Shown: piece by piece, positions 42,714 through 51,475 of the stretch | Numbering within the stretch: position 1 is the first letter of the stretch | Layout: each line of letters starts with the position of its first letter | From: VYFG01 sp965203365 | Lineage (GTDB): Bacteria; Pseudomonadota; Gammaproteobacteria; Arenicellales; Poriferihabitantaceae | Assembly: GCA_965203365.1 (NCBI GenBank) | Contig: OZ241878.1 | Coordinates: 3,286,001 to 3,350,000 of the forward strand | Reading direction: 5' to 3' | Length of the DNA stretch: 64,000 nucleotides | Program-made: the position numbers and the translations under genes | The notes under the pieces: generated by a model | What the model saw: the letters and a program-made list of their open reading frames with translations, nothing else | What the model was told of the DNA's origin: nothing | Databases searched by the model: none

Positions 42714-44618
42714 TCACACGTCAACCGTAACCGAATCTGGCCCCCTCATAAAGCGTGGTGTAAGTGACTCATCATGTTCCATCATGCTTCGCATCTCACC
42801 TAGATCCTCTTCGAACACCTTTATGGTCACTCGAAGATAGCGCCAGCAGCTGAACTCTGATCGACTGCGAAGGCTCATCAGTGACCGGTGTGACCGGTTC
42901 AAGTTGTCCAGTGCTTGATCGATTTCTCCTACAGCCCAGTACGCAATCGCCATGCATTGAAGATGGTTGGTGCCTTTTTTTTCGGTTTCATTCGACCGGT
43001 CTATGTCCACGACTCGCTGAAATATCTCTCGATCTAAGGTTCCGTCTCTCCCCCAAAGAGCCATACCATAATTGAACGCTGTGGCAATTTTCATCTCTGC
43101 CACCTCACTGTGTGCATTTCGAAAAACCCGAGCAGCTTCCACACACCGCCCCAAGCCCATATACGACAAGCCCAGACTCGCCTTAGAACCATGCTGCAAG
43201 GAGGTTGGTAGGTCAGAAGACATATCGATTTGTTCCCATAGTGGGGTTGCAATCAGCAAGTCGTTGTATGAGCGATTGAATGAATTTGCAAGCCAGTACT
43301 TTCCGTGAGTATCAAGATGGGTTACAGCGGTAGATGATACCAACTCTCTAGGTTTATACTTTTCCAGTTGTGCTAGGCGTCTTAAGGCTTCACGTACCAT
43401 TAGTGGAGTCACCGGTTCCCGGTCTAAATGCAATACACCCCTCTCATCTCTGCGTTCCGTAGGAGGTTGCCAATTCAATATCCGCCACCAGTCTTCAACG
43501 GCATCTTGCAATTTATCATGAACAGCACGATACCTGGCCCGCAGCAAAAACACTTCGGGTTTCTCGCAACCCTGTTGTATGGCCTGATCGAGTAGTTGTT
43601 CGGCAAGTTCGTGCTCGCCGTCAGACCTTCTTAACTCCGCCAAGCGAAACAAGATTTCTCCATCCTTTTGGTGGGCTGTTTCAATTCTTTCGAGCTGCTC
43701 ATCCCTAGAGAGGATCGACTCATCCTCAAACCACCTTTCTCCTGCCCGTTGAATGTACTCCAAAGCGCCATCTCGATCCTGCCAGTTCAGGATTGAGATT
43801 TCTCGGACAATTCGACGGTATTCCCGGGCCAGGCGACTTCTGGGCCGGTCCTTAGAAAAAACAGTCTGATTCAATAGAGACAGGGAGTCGTACCGATGGA
43901 CAACCATCGGCTCGCCCCGAAAACCCAGTTGCTGCTGAAACCTGGATATCTTATCTTCCAGTATCTGATCCTCGTCGTCCAAGTCCGGCACATTGGACAT
44001 CACGAAGTGGAGCGCAATCCTCCGATGGCGTGGTTCTTCAGCTTCACTTCGAATATTATGGACGATTTGGGTGAGTCCGCGAAGATTCTGCTCATTGGGA
44101 AAAAAGAAAATGACGACCGAGTCAGGAAGTTGCCGGGTGCAAATTCCACTAGAGTCTGTATGTCCGGTGCGCGAGTCGATCAGGGCATAGTCCGGTTCCA
44201 GAGTTCGGGACCATTGCTCCTTGAGATCTTCAAACAGTAAAAAGCCATCCCATTGCTCGTATAAATCTCGCCAATCTATATGAGCCAGAGTCTCGGTATA
44301 TCTGTCTCTTCTTCCAGACGGCATCAGCCACAGTTTTCCGCCGCGATCGCCTACATCGGGACAGTCTCCGATGAAGTTGGTAACATCTGGAGCCATTCCT
44401 GTTTGCTGATACTCGGCAACGAAGTCGAGAATGCCTGGAACCTCTTTGCGCAGTTGCAGTACGTCAAAAGTATCCAGGCCCGGTGCCTCCACGTCAAAAT
44501 CCACGACCAGTACACGGCGCCCGCGCTGGGCAAGGGTGACGGCTGAATTCACCAGTGCCATCGTGCGCCCAACACCACCTTTGAATGAGTAGAATGTCGT
44601 GATGTACATGTCGGTCAT
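42714..44618 (-). CDS. KGGVGR-motif ParA/MinD-like ATPase with helical (TPR-like) C-terminal half
   Basis: A 634-aa protein. The N-terminal domain (~1-250) has the deviant Walker A FKGGVGRTMALVNSA (K13, R18; the canonical second Lys is Arg), VVDFDVEAPGL and DYALIDSRTGHTDSSG. Residues ~330-630 are alpha-helical repeats (LFRLAELRRSDGEHELAEQLLDQAI, LSYMGLGRCVEAARVFRNAH). The switch-type SNVPDLDDEDQILEDK lies between. KGGVGR proteins of this type are known from predicted bacterial conflict operons. It is translationally coupled (ATGA overlap) to the MqsA-like gene. Confidence 0.85.
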   Translation of the reverse strand: MTDMYITTFYSFKGGVGRTMALVNSAVTLAQRGRRVLVVDFDVEAPGLDTFDVLQLRKEVPGILDFVAEYQQTGMAPDVTNFIGDCPDVGDRGGKLWLMPSGRRDRYTETLAHIDWRDLYEQWDGFLLFEDLKEQWSRTLEPDYALIDSRTGHTDSSGICTRQLPDSVVIFFFPNEQNLRGLTQIVHNIRSEAEEPRHRRIALHFVMSNVPDLDDEDQILEDKISRFQQQLGFRGEPMVVHRYDSLSLLNQTVFSKDRPRSRLAREYRRIVREISILNWQDRDGALEYIQRAGERWFEDESILSRDEQLERIETAHQKDGEILFRLAELRRSDGEHELAEQLLDQAIQQGCEKPEVFLLRARYRAVHDKLQDAVEDWWRILNWQPPTERRDERGVLHLDREPVTPLMVREALRRLAQLEKYKPRELVSSTAVTHLDTHGKYWLANSFNRSYNDLLIATPLWEQIDMSSDLPTSLQHGSKASLGLSYMGLGRCVEAARVFRNAHSEVAEMKIATAFNYGMALWGRDGTLDREIFQRVVDIDRSNETEKKGTNHLQCMAIAYWAVGEIDQALDNLNRSHRSLMSLRSRSEFSCWRYLRVTIKVFEEDLGEMRSMMEHDESLTPRFMRGPDSVTVDV

Positions 44619-45205
44619 GCAGCGTGAGGCATTAAGCGAAAGAATTCTTGCTGCCTTAGCATGTGTGGAGTCACTTTCAATGCCTGAAAGCGTTTGGCTG
44701 TTTCGACATCGTGCCTAAGAGTTTCGGCATGCCGGGCCGCCAGGTGGTTCTGCAGTCTCGACAGATTCTGTGGTTGCTGAAGCAAGCGAAGGTATCGGTC
44801 ATTGGCATGCGTCTGGATGGAAAGTCCATTTTCCCAACGATGCAGGGAGGCTTCGCCCAATCCAGTCACTTGGGCAAAAGCGGCCCGAGTCATCCCATGC
44901 TCTTTTCGAATATGCCGAATCTTGTCGGGAGGCAAGACTCCCAAGTGGTCGCAGACCGCATCGTGTTGTCGTCGCTCTGATTCATCATCCAGGTATTCGA
45001 ACTCGCACGCGTCGCAATGGCGCATGGGTATGCATACTTTCAACTCGACTTGGGATTCATCCGATCCATACTCGAAGGTGTGAGGAGCCCATTTGGTTGA
45101 GATGCTTTCCCCACCGCACATAGGACAAGAAAGCAACGGTCGCACCGCCTGCATTGAAGCCTGCGCAGTATCTCGTTGCCTTGTGCTTGTACACTTTGAA
45201 TCCAT
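44615..45205 (-). CDS. MqsA-like zinc-binding HTH protein
   Basis: A 196-aa protein. The N-terminal zinc part has SCPMCGGE and RHCDACEFEY (two CxxC pairs); the C-terminal HTH part reads IRHIRKEHGMTRAAFAQVTGLGEASLHRWENG, an XRE-like fold, as in MqsA antitoxins. It is longer than MqsA (131 aa), with an extra C-terminal helical segment. The gene lies 12 bases after the damaged partner gene (AAGGAGA site) and overlaps the KGGVGR ATPase gene by 4 bases. Likely operon regulator. Confidence 0.82.
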   Translation of the reverse strand: MDSKCTSTRQRDTAQASMQAVRPLLSCPMCGGESISTKWAPHTFEYGSDESQVELKVCIPMRHCDACEFEYLDDESERRQHDAVCDHLGVLPPDKIRHIRKEHGMTRAAFAQVTGLGEASLHRWENGLSIQTHANDRYLRLLQQPQNLSRLQNHLAARHAETLRHDVETAKRFQALKVTPHMLRQQEFFRLMPHAA

Positions 45206-45217
45206 CTTTTGTCTCCT

Positions 45218-45615
45218 TCAGTCTAAATGTTCAGAATAATGAAAACTGCGGCCGATGATCTTCCCCGATCCAAGCTGTAGCTTGACATAGAGCAACGGCC
45301 GATTTGACTCAAGATTGATTTTCATCACGTATCGGTCGCCCCTCTTGGCTTGTTCAGTTGAACTGTCTCAATCGGGTGTCCGTCTTCGAGTTGTTGCGAT
45401 ATCAGTTCCCATGCCGTAGTTTCTGTAAAGTGTGTGTCAATCACGCCCTTCGGATTTCGTACCTGACCTGGACGCCAGTCTATCGGACGCTCAGGGGCAA
45501 ACTCAGTTACGCGGGCATGTTTTCTGCGTGCGAGGGTCGCCAATTGACAACGAATCAAATCGCTTGGCGAAGTCATTGCATGAAATATCGATATTTTTCT
45601 ATCATAAGATAGCAA
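45218..45615 (-). pseudogene. toxin-like partner of the MqsA-like protein, frameshifted
   Basis: The frame from 45615 (or the ATG at 45576, MTSPSDL) contains TTAWELISQQLEDGHPIETVQLNKPRG and stops at 45325. Directly overlapping, another frame gives MKINLESNRPLLYVKLQLGS followed by GKIIGRSFHYSEHLD and ends at 45218. Adding one G to the GGGG run (45339-45342) joins them as KPRGGDRYVMKINL. I recall similar C-termini next to MqsA-like regulators but cannot verify the family; the role as toxin is inference from position. Confidence 0.6.
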
Positions 45616-46089
45616 TAATTGGAATACAAGGGGTTAAACTCGTCGAAATATGAGTTAATTTACTTCATATGATATTATTCAATGATTTCTTGGTTAGGTC
45701 TGACCTATTCCGTGGCGAAGTGAAATGGATGATATATTAGTACTTGGTAAAATCCCCTTTTGCCCGATAACAATTTGTTTTTCCATCTCAATTTTCTCCT
45801 CGGAATCTTCCGGGGGACCCCCGGATATGCGAACGCGATGCCGGTACGCATTCGATGGACCCGGATACCGCGCAGAAGAATTTCCGGTCAGGGGGGGCAT
45901 CGGAAGCATCCCGGCCGGAAAAGTCGGTATGGTGGGCGGCCCGGATCATCGTCAATCAGGAGCCGCTGACACGTGGTGAACGACTGAATCATCCGATGGA
46001 TTATCGGGGCAGGCAGGCGAACCTGACTCCGAAAATCATCTCACCCTGATGGCCAGGAAGCCTGATCTTCAGGATTCGACCCCCTCGTC
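45616..46089. other. AT-rich gap upstream of the MqsA-like operon and Uma2 remnant
   Basis: The first ~170 bases are markedly AT-rich and should hold the promoter of the minus-strand operon. GGATGATATATTA (45727-45739) recurs at 47276-47288. No gene was recognised. Confidence 0.4.
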
Positions 46090-46709
46090 CTAGTCACCTG
46101 CATCCCGGCCAGCTTCGTCCCGACTCGGATCATCCGCCCCGCCGTCCGGCCACAGGTCGCCCAGGCTGAAGCCGACCGCATCAAAGGGCGGCAGGGAGAC
46201 CTCGGCGTTGCCGCTCACCACATCCAGCAGCAACCAATGACCCTCCCGCAGCTCGAACGCTTCCAAGGTGCGAATCTCGGGGTCCACAAACCACAGCCAG
46301 CCCACCCCTTCCCGGGCATAGAGCGCCCGCTTGGGGCCAATGTCCATGGCCCGGGTCGAAGGGGAGAGGATCTCGCCTGCCCAGTCCGGGAGGCCGTCTC
46401 GGGCAATGTCGGCATCCGCTCCCGGCGCCACCCGGCCAGGTCGGGGACCACAATGTCCTCGCCCAAGTGCAACTCGGGTTCGTCGAGAATCCACCATCCA
46501 CCAGGGCCGCCCATACCACGATTGAATGGTGGGCCCAGGGAATCCCCGAGACTCGTACTGGCCCAGGCATGGGGCGACGCGGGCCTCGGGTTCATGTGCA
46601 GAACCCCCTCGATGACTTCGGCGACCCGATGGGGCGGAGCCTCCAGCACATCCTGGTAGGTCGCCCGATGAGGGGGGTCCGATACCCGGGCTGCGGATTG
46701 TCTGGCCAT
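46090..46709 (-). pseudogene. Uma2-family (DUF820) endonuclease-like gene, frameshifted
   Basis: The first part from 46709 (TYQDVLEAPPHRVAEVIEGVLHMNPRPASPHA..., ELHLGEDIVVPDLAGWRRERMPTLP) and the second part ending at 46090 (DGLPDWAGEILSPST, KRALYAREGVGWLWFVDPEIRTLEAFELREGHWLLL) are in different frames. One extra base at the GGG of 46401-46403 (plus strand) would give MPTLPRDGLPDWAGEIL, a full-length Uma2 protein of ~206 aa with the PDLAGW and E-x-LSPST PD-(D/E)xK-like core. Confidence 0.82.
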
Positions 46710-46893
46710 GAGCCGTCTCGATCTTCTGGTTATATGTCGGAGACTATCCTAACTTATATGGTCATCCGACTCCACCCTAGCGAGTTGGTCTGTTGGGTGG
46801 AACGAAAATATATCCGGGGATTGCCCCAGCCTCCGCCATTCCGGCTTCCTGGGAATTGCCGGTTCCGGGAGCTCGATCACCGGCATGGAAAAT

Positions 46894-46913
46894 GACCCCT
46901 CGGATGAGGGGTC
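46894..46913 (-). terminator. hairpin after the damaged coiled-coil gene
   Basis: GACCCCTC-GGAT-GAGGGGTC is a perfect 8-bp stem just past the 3' end of the minus-strand coiled-coil gene. It resembles the 20531-20551 hairpin beside the related gene. Confidence 0.5.
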
Positions 46914-46930
46914 GAATGAAAGGTTGCGGG

Positions 46931-47210
46931 TTACAACGTGTTGATGAACGGCTGCCGGACAGCCTGTAACCGGATCATCCCTCCGATGTCCGCCAGTGCC
47001 AGTGTGATGCCGGTGAGAATCAGTCAACTGTCGCTTCGCCAGTCGGACATCACGCCCGATTACCTCAACCCGCAGATCCGTCATGCTGGATTCCACAGTC
47101 CGGAATCTGGTTTCCATCTGCTTGAGTCTGGCATCCAGTTTCCCGATGGCATCGAACAGCGGCGGCTGCAAAACGACAGTGCGGGGGACCTCATCGTGAC
47201 GTTCTATCAC
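46931..47210 (-). pseudogene. coiled-coil protein with TM end, frameshifted
   Basis: From 47210 the frame gives a coiled coil (LFDAIGKLDARLKQMETRFRTVESSMTDLRVEV...). The expected membrane anchor (LILTGITLALADIGGMIRL...) is in another frame ending at 46931. Deleting one base near 47023 would join them as AKRQLLILTGITLAL. It would be a ~92-aa protein of the same layout as the 20.1-kb gene. Confidence 0.5.
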
Positions 47211-47319
47211 CGCCAGCGGGGTACCGAGGCGACACGGGATCTCGGCATCATCCGGGTGTCGGCATAATGTTAGACGGATGATATATTATTAAACCCCTGA
47301 GTCCTTGACCGATCAAATC

Positions 47320-48966
47320 ATGAGTCCGAACCGTCATGGCAAATTTGCACAGGGGCTGGAACCGTGTGCCGCCAATTACACACCACTGACTCCGCTTGAT
47401 TTTCTCGATCGGTCTGCCAGGGTCTATCCTGACCAACCGGCAGTGGTGGATGGAGGAGTCTGCCGCAACTGGGAGGATACTCGGAGCCGTTGCCGGCGTC
47501 TCGCTTCGGCGCTCAAGCGACGGGGGGTCGGCCGCGACGATACAGTCGCCATCATCGCCCCGAACAGTGCGGTCATCTACGAAACACATTTCGGTGTTCC
47601 CTTGGCCGGTGCGGTGCTCAATACCATCAACACCCGGCTGGATGTTGACACCGTGGCCTTTATTCTGGAGCACGGCGAGGCTCGGGTCTTCATGGTGGAC
47701 GCGGAATGCGCAACACTCGGTCTGGAGGCATTTTCTAAAGTCCCGATCGAAAAGCGACGCCATATCCTGCTTGTGGGTATTCCGGTAGAGGGCTTCGACA
47801 GTGTGACCGATGCCCTGGATTACGAGACCTTACTGACCGAAGGAGACCCGGACGATGATCTTCCGCCAGTGGAGGATGAATGGGATGCGATTTCACTCAA
47901 TTACACCTCCGGCACGACGGGCAATCCCAAGGGGGTGGTTTACCACCATCGAGGGGCTTATCTCAATGCTCTTGGTAATGTCGTAGGGTGGAACATGCCG
48001 TCCCAGGCGGTCTATCTGTGGACCTTGCCCATGTTCCACTGCAACGGATGGTGTTTCCCCTGGACCTTGGCCGCGATTGGCGGCACCAGTGTCTGCTTGC
48101 GAATGATCAATGCCCGCACCATCTACTCGGCGATCGCGGAACAGGGCGTCACCCATTTTTGCGGTGCTCCCATCATCATGAATCTGCTGATCAATGCCAC
48201 GGACGATGAACGCCGGGACTTCCGCCCGCCCGTGCAGATGATGACGGCGGCCGCACCACCACCCGCGGCGGTGCTCAGCGCCATGGAGAAGGCAGGGTTC
48301 CATGTGACGCATGCCTACGGTCTGACCGAGACGTATGGCCCCGCGGTGGTTTGTGCATGGAAGTCGGCATGGGACCAACTGGAACCGGCGGAAAAGGCCA
48401 GCAGGAAATCCCGACAAGGCGTGAGCTATCCGGTGCTGAGGGGGCTGGAGGTGATGAATCCGCAGACCATGAAACCGGTGGCGGCCGATGGAGAAGAGAT
48501 GGGAGAAACTATGTTCCAAGGGAACATCGTCATGAAGGGATATCTCAAGAATCCCCGGGCGACCCAGGCGGCCTTTGCAGGCGGCTGGTTCCACTCGGGC
48601 GATCTCGGAGTGATCCATCCCGACCACTATCTGAAACTTAAGGACCGTTCCAAGGATATCATCATATCCGGTGGTGAGAATATCTCGTCCATCGAGATTG
48701 AGGACTGCCTATATCGTCATCCGGCCGTGGCGGAAGCCGCGGTGGTGGCGAAACCGGATGACCATTGGGGGGAAACGCCTTGTGCCTTCGTCTCGCTCAA
48801 ATCCGGAGCCCAAGCCAGCGAACAGGAGATCATCGCCTTTTGTCGCGATCATCTGGCGCACTTCAAGTGCCCCAAAACCGTTCTATTCGGGGAGTTGCCG
48901 AAAACCTCCACCGGCAAGATCCAGAAATTTCAGTTACGCCGCCGTCTGACCCTCGCCACTGAGTAA
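47320..48966 (+). CDS. fatty acyl-CoA synthetase-like AMP-dependent ligase
   Basis: A 548-aa ANL-superfamily ligase. Motifs are SLNYTSGTTGNPKGVVYHHRG (P-loop), HAYGLTETYGPAVVCAWK, GWFHSGDLGVIHPDHYLKLKDRSKDIIISGGENISS and the catalytic Lys in KTSTGKIQKF. The LPMFHCNGWCFPWTL segment and the overall length resemble medium-chain acyl-CoA and 3-(methylthio)propionyl-CoA ligases. The ATG at 47320 is preferred to an upstream TTG. Substrate is unknown; an OsmC-family gene follows 4 bases later. Confidence 0.9.
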   Translation: MSPNRHGKFAQGLEPCAANYTPLTPLDFLDRSARVYPDQPAVVDGGVCRNWEDTRSRCRRLASALKRRGVGRDDTVAIIAPNSAVIYETHFGVPLAGAVLNTINTRLDVDTVAFILEHGEARVFMVDAECATLGLEAFSKVPIEKRRHILLVGIPVEGFDSVTDALDYETLLTEGDPDDDLPPVEDEWDAISLNYTSGTTGNPKGVVYHHRGAYLNALGNVVGWNMPSQAVYLWTLPMFHCNGWCFPWTLAAIGGTSVCLRMINARTIYSAIAEQGVTHFCGAPIIMNLLINATDDERRDFRPPVQMMTAAAPPPAAVLSAMEKAGFHVTHAYGLTETYGPAVVCAWKSAWDQLEPAEKASRKSRQGVSYPVLRGLEVMNPQTMKPVAADGEEMGETMFQGNIVMKGYLKNPRATQAAFAGGWFHSGDLGVIHPDHYLKLKDRSKDIIISGGENISSIEIEDCLYRHPAVAEAAVVAKPDDHWGETPCAFVSLKSGAQASEQEIIAFCRDHLAHFKCPKTVLFGELPKTSTGKIQKFQLRRRLTLATE

Positions 48967-48970
48967 CACC

Positions 48971-49492
48971 ATGACCTCATTCAAGCAGATTTTCGAACAC
49001 AAGCAGGAAATTCTCCGCCACCGGCCCGGCCGAACCCAAGTGGAAGTGCACGCCGACAGTCACTTGGTGGAAGCCTTTCGAAGCCATGTCAAGGTCCGGG
49101 ATTTTGACGTCGTCGTGGACCAGCCGGGGAATATGGGCAGTACCAACCGCGGCCCCAGACCCAGTGAGTATGTTCTGGCCGCCTTGGCCGCCTGTCATGA
49201 GGTGACCTACCGGCTCTACGCGGATGCCCTCGATATCGACCTCAAAAGTGTGGCCGTCCATGTGACCGGGGTCTCGGATGCCCGCGGGTTTTTTGGGTTG
49301 GATGAGGGGGTGGCGGCCGGATTCAGCGAGGTTCATGGCACCATTGCCATCGAAAGTGACGCCAGCGAACAGGAGATCGAGCACCTGCGGCAGGTGGTCA
49401 ACCGGCATTGTCCGGTCTTGGACGATCTGCAAAAACCGGTCCCGGTGGATCTCAAAATCCAGCGCATATCGCCCCCCAGCTCGGTGGGTTGA
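48971..49492 (+). CDS. OsmC-family protein
   Basis: A 173-aa OsmC/Ohr-fold protein. The active-site helix contains PSEYVLAALAACHEVTYRLYA with Cys at the usual first position and the second Cys in VVNRHCPVLDDL, so a peroxidatic pair is present. It starts 4 bases after the ligase stop codon, so the two are co-transcribed. Function in peroxide or electrophile detoxification is a family inference. Confidence 0.88.
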   Translation: MTSFKQIFEHKQEILRHRPGRTQVEVHADSHLVEAFRSHVKVRDFDVVVDQPGNMGSTNRGPRPSEYVLAALAACHEVTYRLYADALDIDLKSVAVHVTGVSDARGFFGLDEGVAAGFSEVHGTIAIESDASEQEIEHLRQVVNRHCPVLDDLQKPVPVDLKIQRISPPSSVG

Positions 49493-49527
49493 CCGAACAT
49501 GGGGGCGGAGCGTGATGGACGACGGAG

Positions 49528-50625
49528 CTATTCCGGTTCGTAGGGACGCAAAGCCCTTGGTTGGCCGCGGATCTCTCCAATCGGTGCGCTTCGTCCCATC
49601 TCTTCCAGAGCCTTTCGGATCGGCATGTCGTTGTAGGCATTCTCCGGCGATTCCGGCGACTTGAGCACCTTGAGTTCATGCAGGAAGGCATATCCGTTGT
49701 TCATCAGGGTGATGACTTCGTCGTCAAATACCATCTTGGCCTGATAGGTGATCGGATCCCCTCCGATGGCGGCCGGATTTTCTTCGTAGATAGCGGACCA
49801 GATGGTGGCCTTGGGGTATCCGGTCAACTCGGCGTGGAGAATTTCCACGGTTTCCTCGGGGTGATGGATAATGAATTCCATGGCCTCAATTTCTGCCTTC
49901 ATCCAGCCGATTGCCGCCTCCGGGTGCTGTTCGATGAAGTCCTGCCGCATTAATGTGAAATCGGCATCGGTTTCTCCCCAGGGGGCACCCGTGGCCACGT
50001 ATTTGGCGTGACCAGCTTCCACTACCCGTCGCGCATGGGGTTCCCACATGGCGGCCCCCCCTCGCAGCTTGCCCGCCTCCAGGTTGCTGGTGATGACTTC
50101 AATGGTCATGCTGAGACGCTCGGACGGTTGGAAAGCGCCTTTGGCAATGATGGAATCTACGAACCGGTTGGCGCAAGTGCCGCGATGAACGGCAAATGGC
50201 TTGCCGGTCAGCCATTGACCAGCTTCTTCCACACTGGCAAAGTCCGGGGCATCCGCGGGTACAACAATCTTGTTGCAGTTCTGACCGTTGCTGAACATGG
50301 GGGTCGACACCAGCCGGATATCCGCGATGTTGCGCTTGGTGGTGGCCACTAGGGAAGGCATGTCGCCCATGGTGCCGATCTGCATCTTGTTCGCCAACAG
50401 GGCATTCACCATGGGTGGTCCAGTCAGATGGGCCTCAAATCGTACAGTACTGCCTTCGGGCAGATATTTCTTGTGTAGTTCCTTGTGCTTGATGATGACA
50501 CCATTCCAGCCCCCGGTCCAATAGGGATGGTAGCCATACGTGATGTCGACCGGGTCGGCGGCCAGCAGCCGGGTGCTGACCAGCAACAGCCCGGTCAGGA
50601 CGAGTTTAACGAAGGTTCTTGACAT
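49528..50625 (-). CDS. NitT/TauT-type ABC transporter substrate-binding protein
   Basis: A 365-aa periplasmic protein. The ATG at 50625 places a signal peptide (MSRTFVKLVLTGLLLVSTRLLAA) at the N-terminus; the frame extends further upstream. The mature part (ITYGYHPYWTGG, MQIGTMGDMPSLVAT, KPFAVHRGTCANRFVDSII, AAMWEPHARRVVEAG) follows the SsuA/TauA/NrtA-like fold. Ligand is unknown. It is the last gene of a transport operon containing two ATPases and two permeases. Confidence 0.9.
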   Translation of the reverse strand: MSRTFVKLVLTGLLLVSTRLLAADPVDITYGYHPYWTGGWNGVIIKHKELHKKYLPEGSTVRFEAHLTGPPMVNALLANKMQIGTMGDMPSLVATTKRNIADIRLVSTPMFSNGQNCNKIVVPADAPDFASVEEAGQWLTGKPFAVHRGTCANRFVDSIIAKGAFQPSERLSMTIEVITSNLEAGKLRGGAAMWEPHARRVVEAGHAKYVATGAPWGETDADFTLMRQDFIEQHPEAAIGWMKAEIEAMEFIIHHPEETVEILHAELTGYPKATIWSAIYEENPAAIGGDPITYQAKMVFDDEVITLMNNGYAFLHELKVLKSPESPENAYNDMPIRKALEEMGRSAPIGEIRGQPRALRPYEPE

Positions 50626-50674
50626 GTTGTGACTCCGGTGTTGGTGGCTTGTGTTCTCGGATGGCAGTGTGTAC

Positions 50675-51475
50675 TCAGATGGACATCTCCACGCCCGCAT
50701 AGAGTTGTGCCATCGCCTCTTCTTTCAGTTTAAGGTACTGTTTTGTGGTGGTGACGTCAATGGTCCGGGGTCTCGGCAGGTCGATTTCAATGACCCGGCT
50801 GATGTTGTCCGGTGGGTCCGACATGACGTAGATTCGGTCGGCCAGAAACAGGGCTTCTTCAAGTTCGGAGGTGATGAACAGGGTGGACAGCCGAGTCTCC
50901 TCGAACAATCTGAGGTAGTATTCCTGCAACAGTTCCCGCGTCATGACGTCCAGGCCACGAAACGGTTCATCGAGTATCATGATGTCGGGGCTGTTGATGA
51001 GTGCCTGGGCGATTTCGGCCCGCCGCTTCATCCCACCCGACAGTTGTCCCGGATACTTGTCCTTGAAGTCGATGAGGCCGAATCGTTCCAGCAGTGCCTC
51101 GGCCCGGATTCTGGCTTCCTGTCGGGACAGGGTCCGGCGGACCAAGGGGCCAAAGATCACGTTATCGGTGACGGTCATCCAGGGCCACAGGGCGGTTTCC
51201 TGAAACACCATGATGCGGTCCGATCCGGGCCCGGTCACCGGTTGGCCGTCCAAGGTTAAGTGGCCGGCGTCGGCGGATATATATCCTGCCAGCAGGTAGG
51301 CGAGAGTGGACTTGCCGCATCCGGATTGCCCCATGACCACATTCAGCCGGCCGGGCTCGAATTCCACGGAGCAGTTTTCTAGGACATTCTCTGTTCGTCC
51401 GTCCGGCCCGGGAAAGCCCTTGGTTAGGCCATCGAGGCGGATATGTCCCTTGCTGAGAGTCTTCGGGCTGCTCAT
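50675..51475 (-). CDS. ABC transporter ATP-binding protein (NitT/TauT type, second copy)
   Basis: A 266-aa ATPase with Walker A GQSGCGKST, signature LSGGMKRRAEIAQAL and Walker B IMILDEPFRGLD. The ATG at 51475 overlaps the permease stop (ATGA); an upstream in-frame ATG is inside the permease gene. It energises the permease encoded immediately before it. Confidence 0.92.
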   Translation of the reverse strand: MSSPKTLSKGHIRLDGLTKGFPGPDGRTENVLENCSVEFEPGRLNVVMGQSGCGKSTLAYLLAGYISADAGHLTLDGQPVTGPGSDRIMVFQETALWPWMTVTDNVIFGPLVRRTLSRQEARIRAEALLERFGLIDFKDKYPGQLSGGMKRRAEIAQALINSPDIMILDEPFRGLDVMTRELLQEYYLRLFEETRLSTLFITSELEEALFLADRIYVMSDPPDNISRVIEIDLPRPRTIDVTTTKQYLKLKEEAMAQLYAGVEMSI

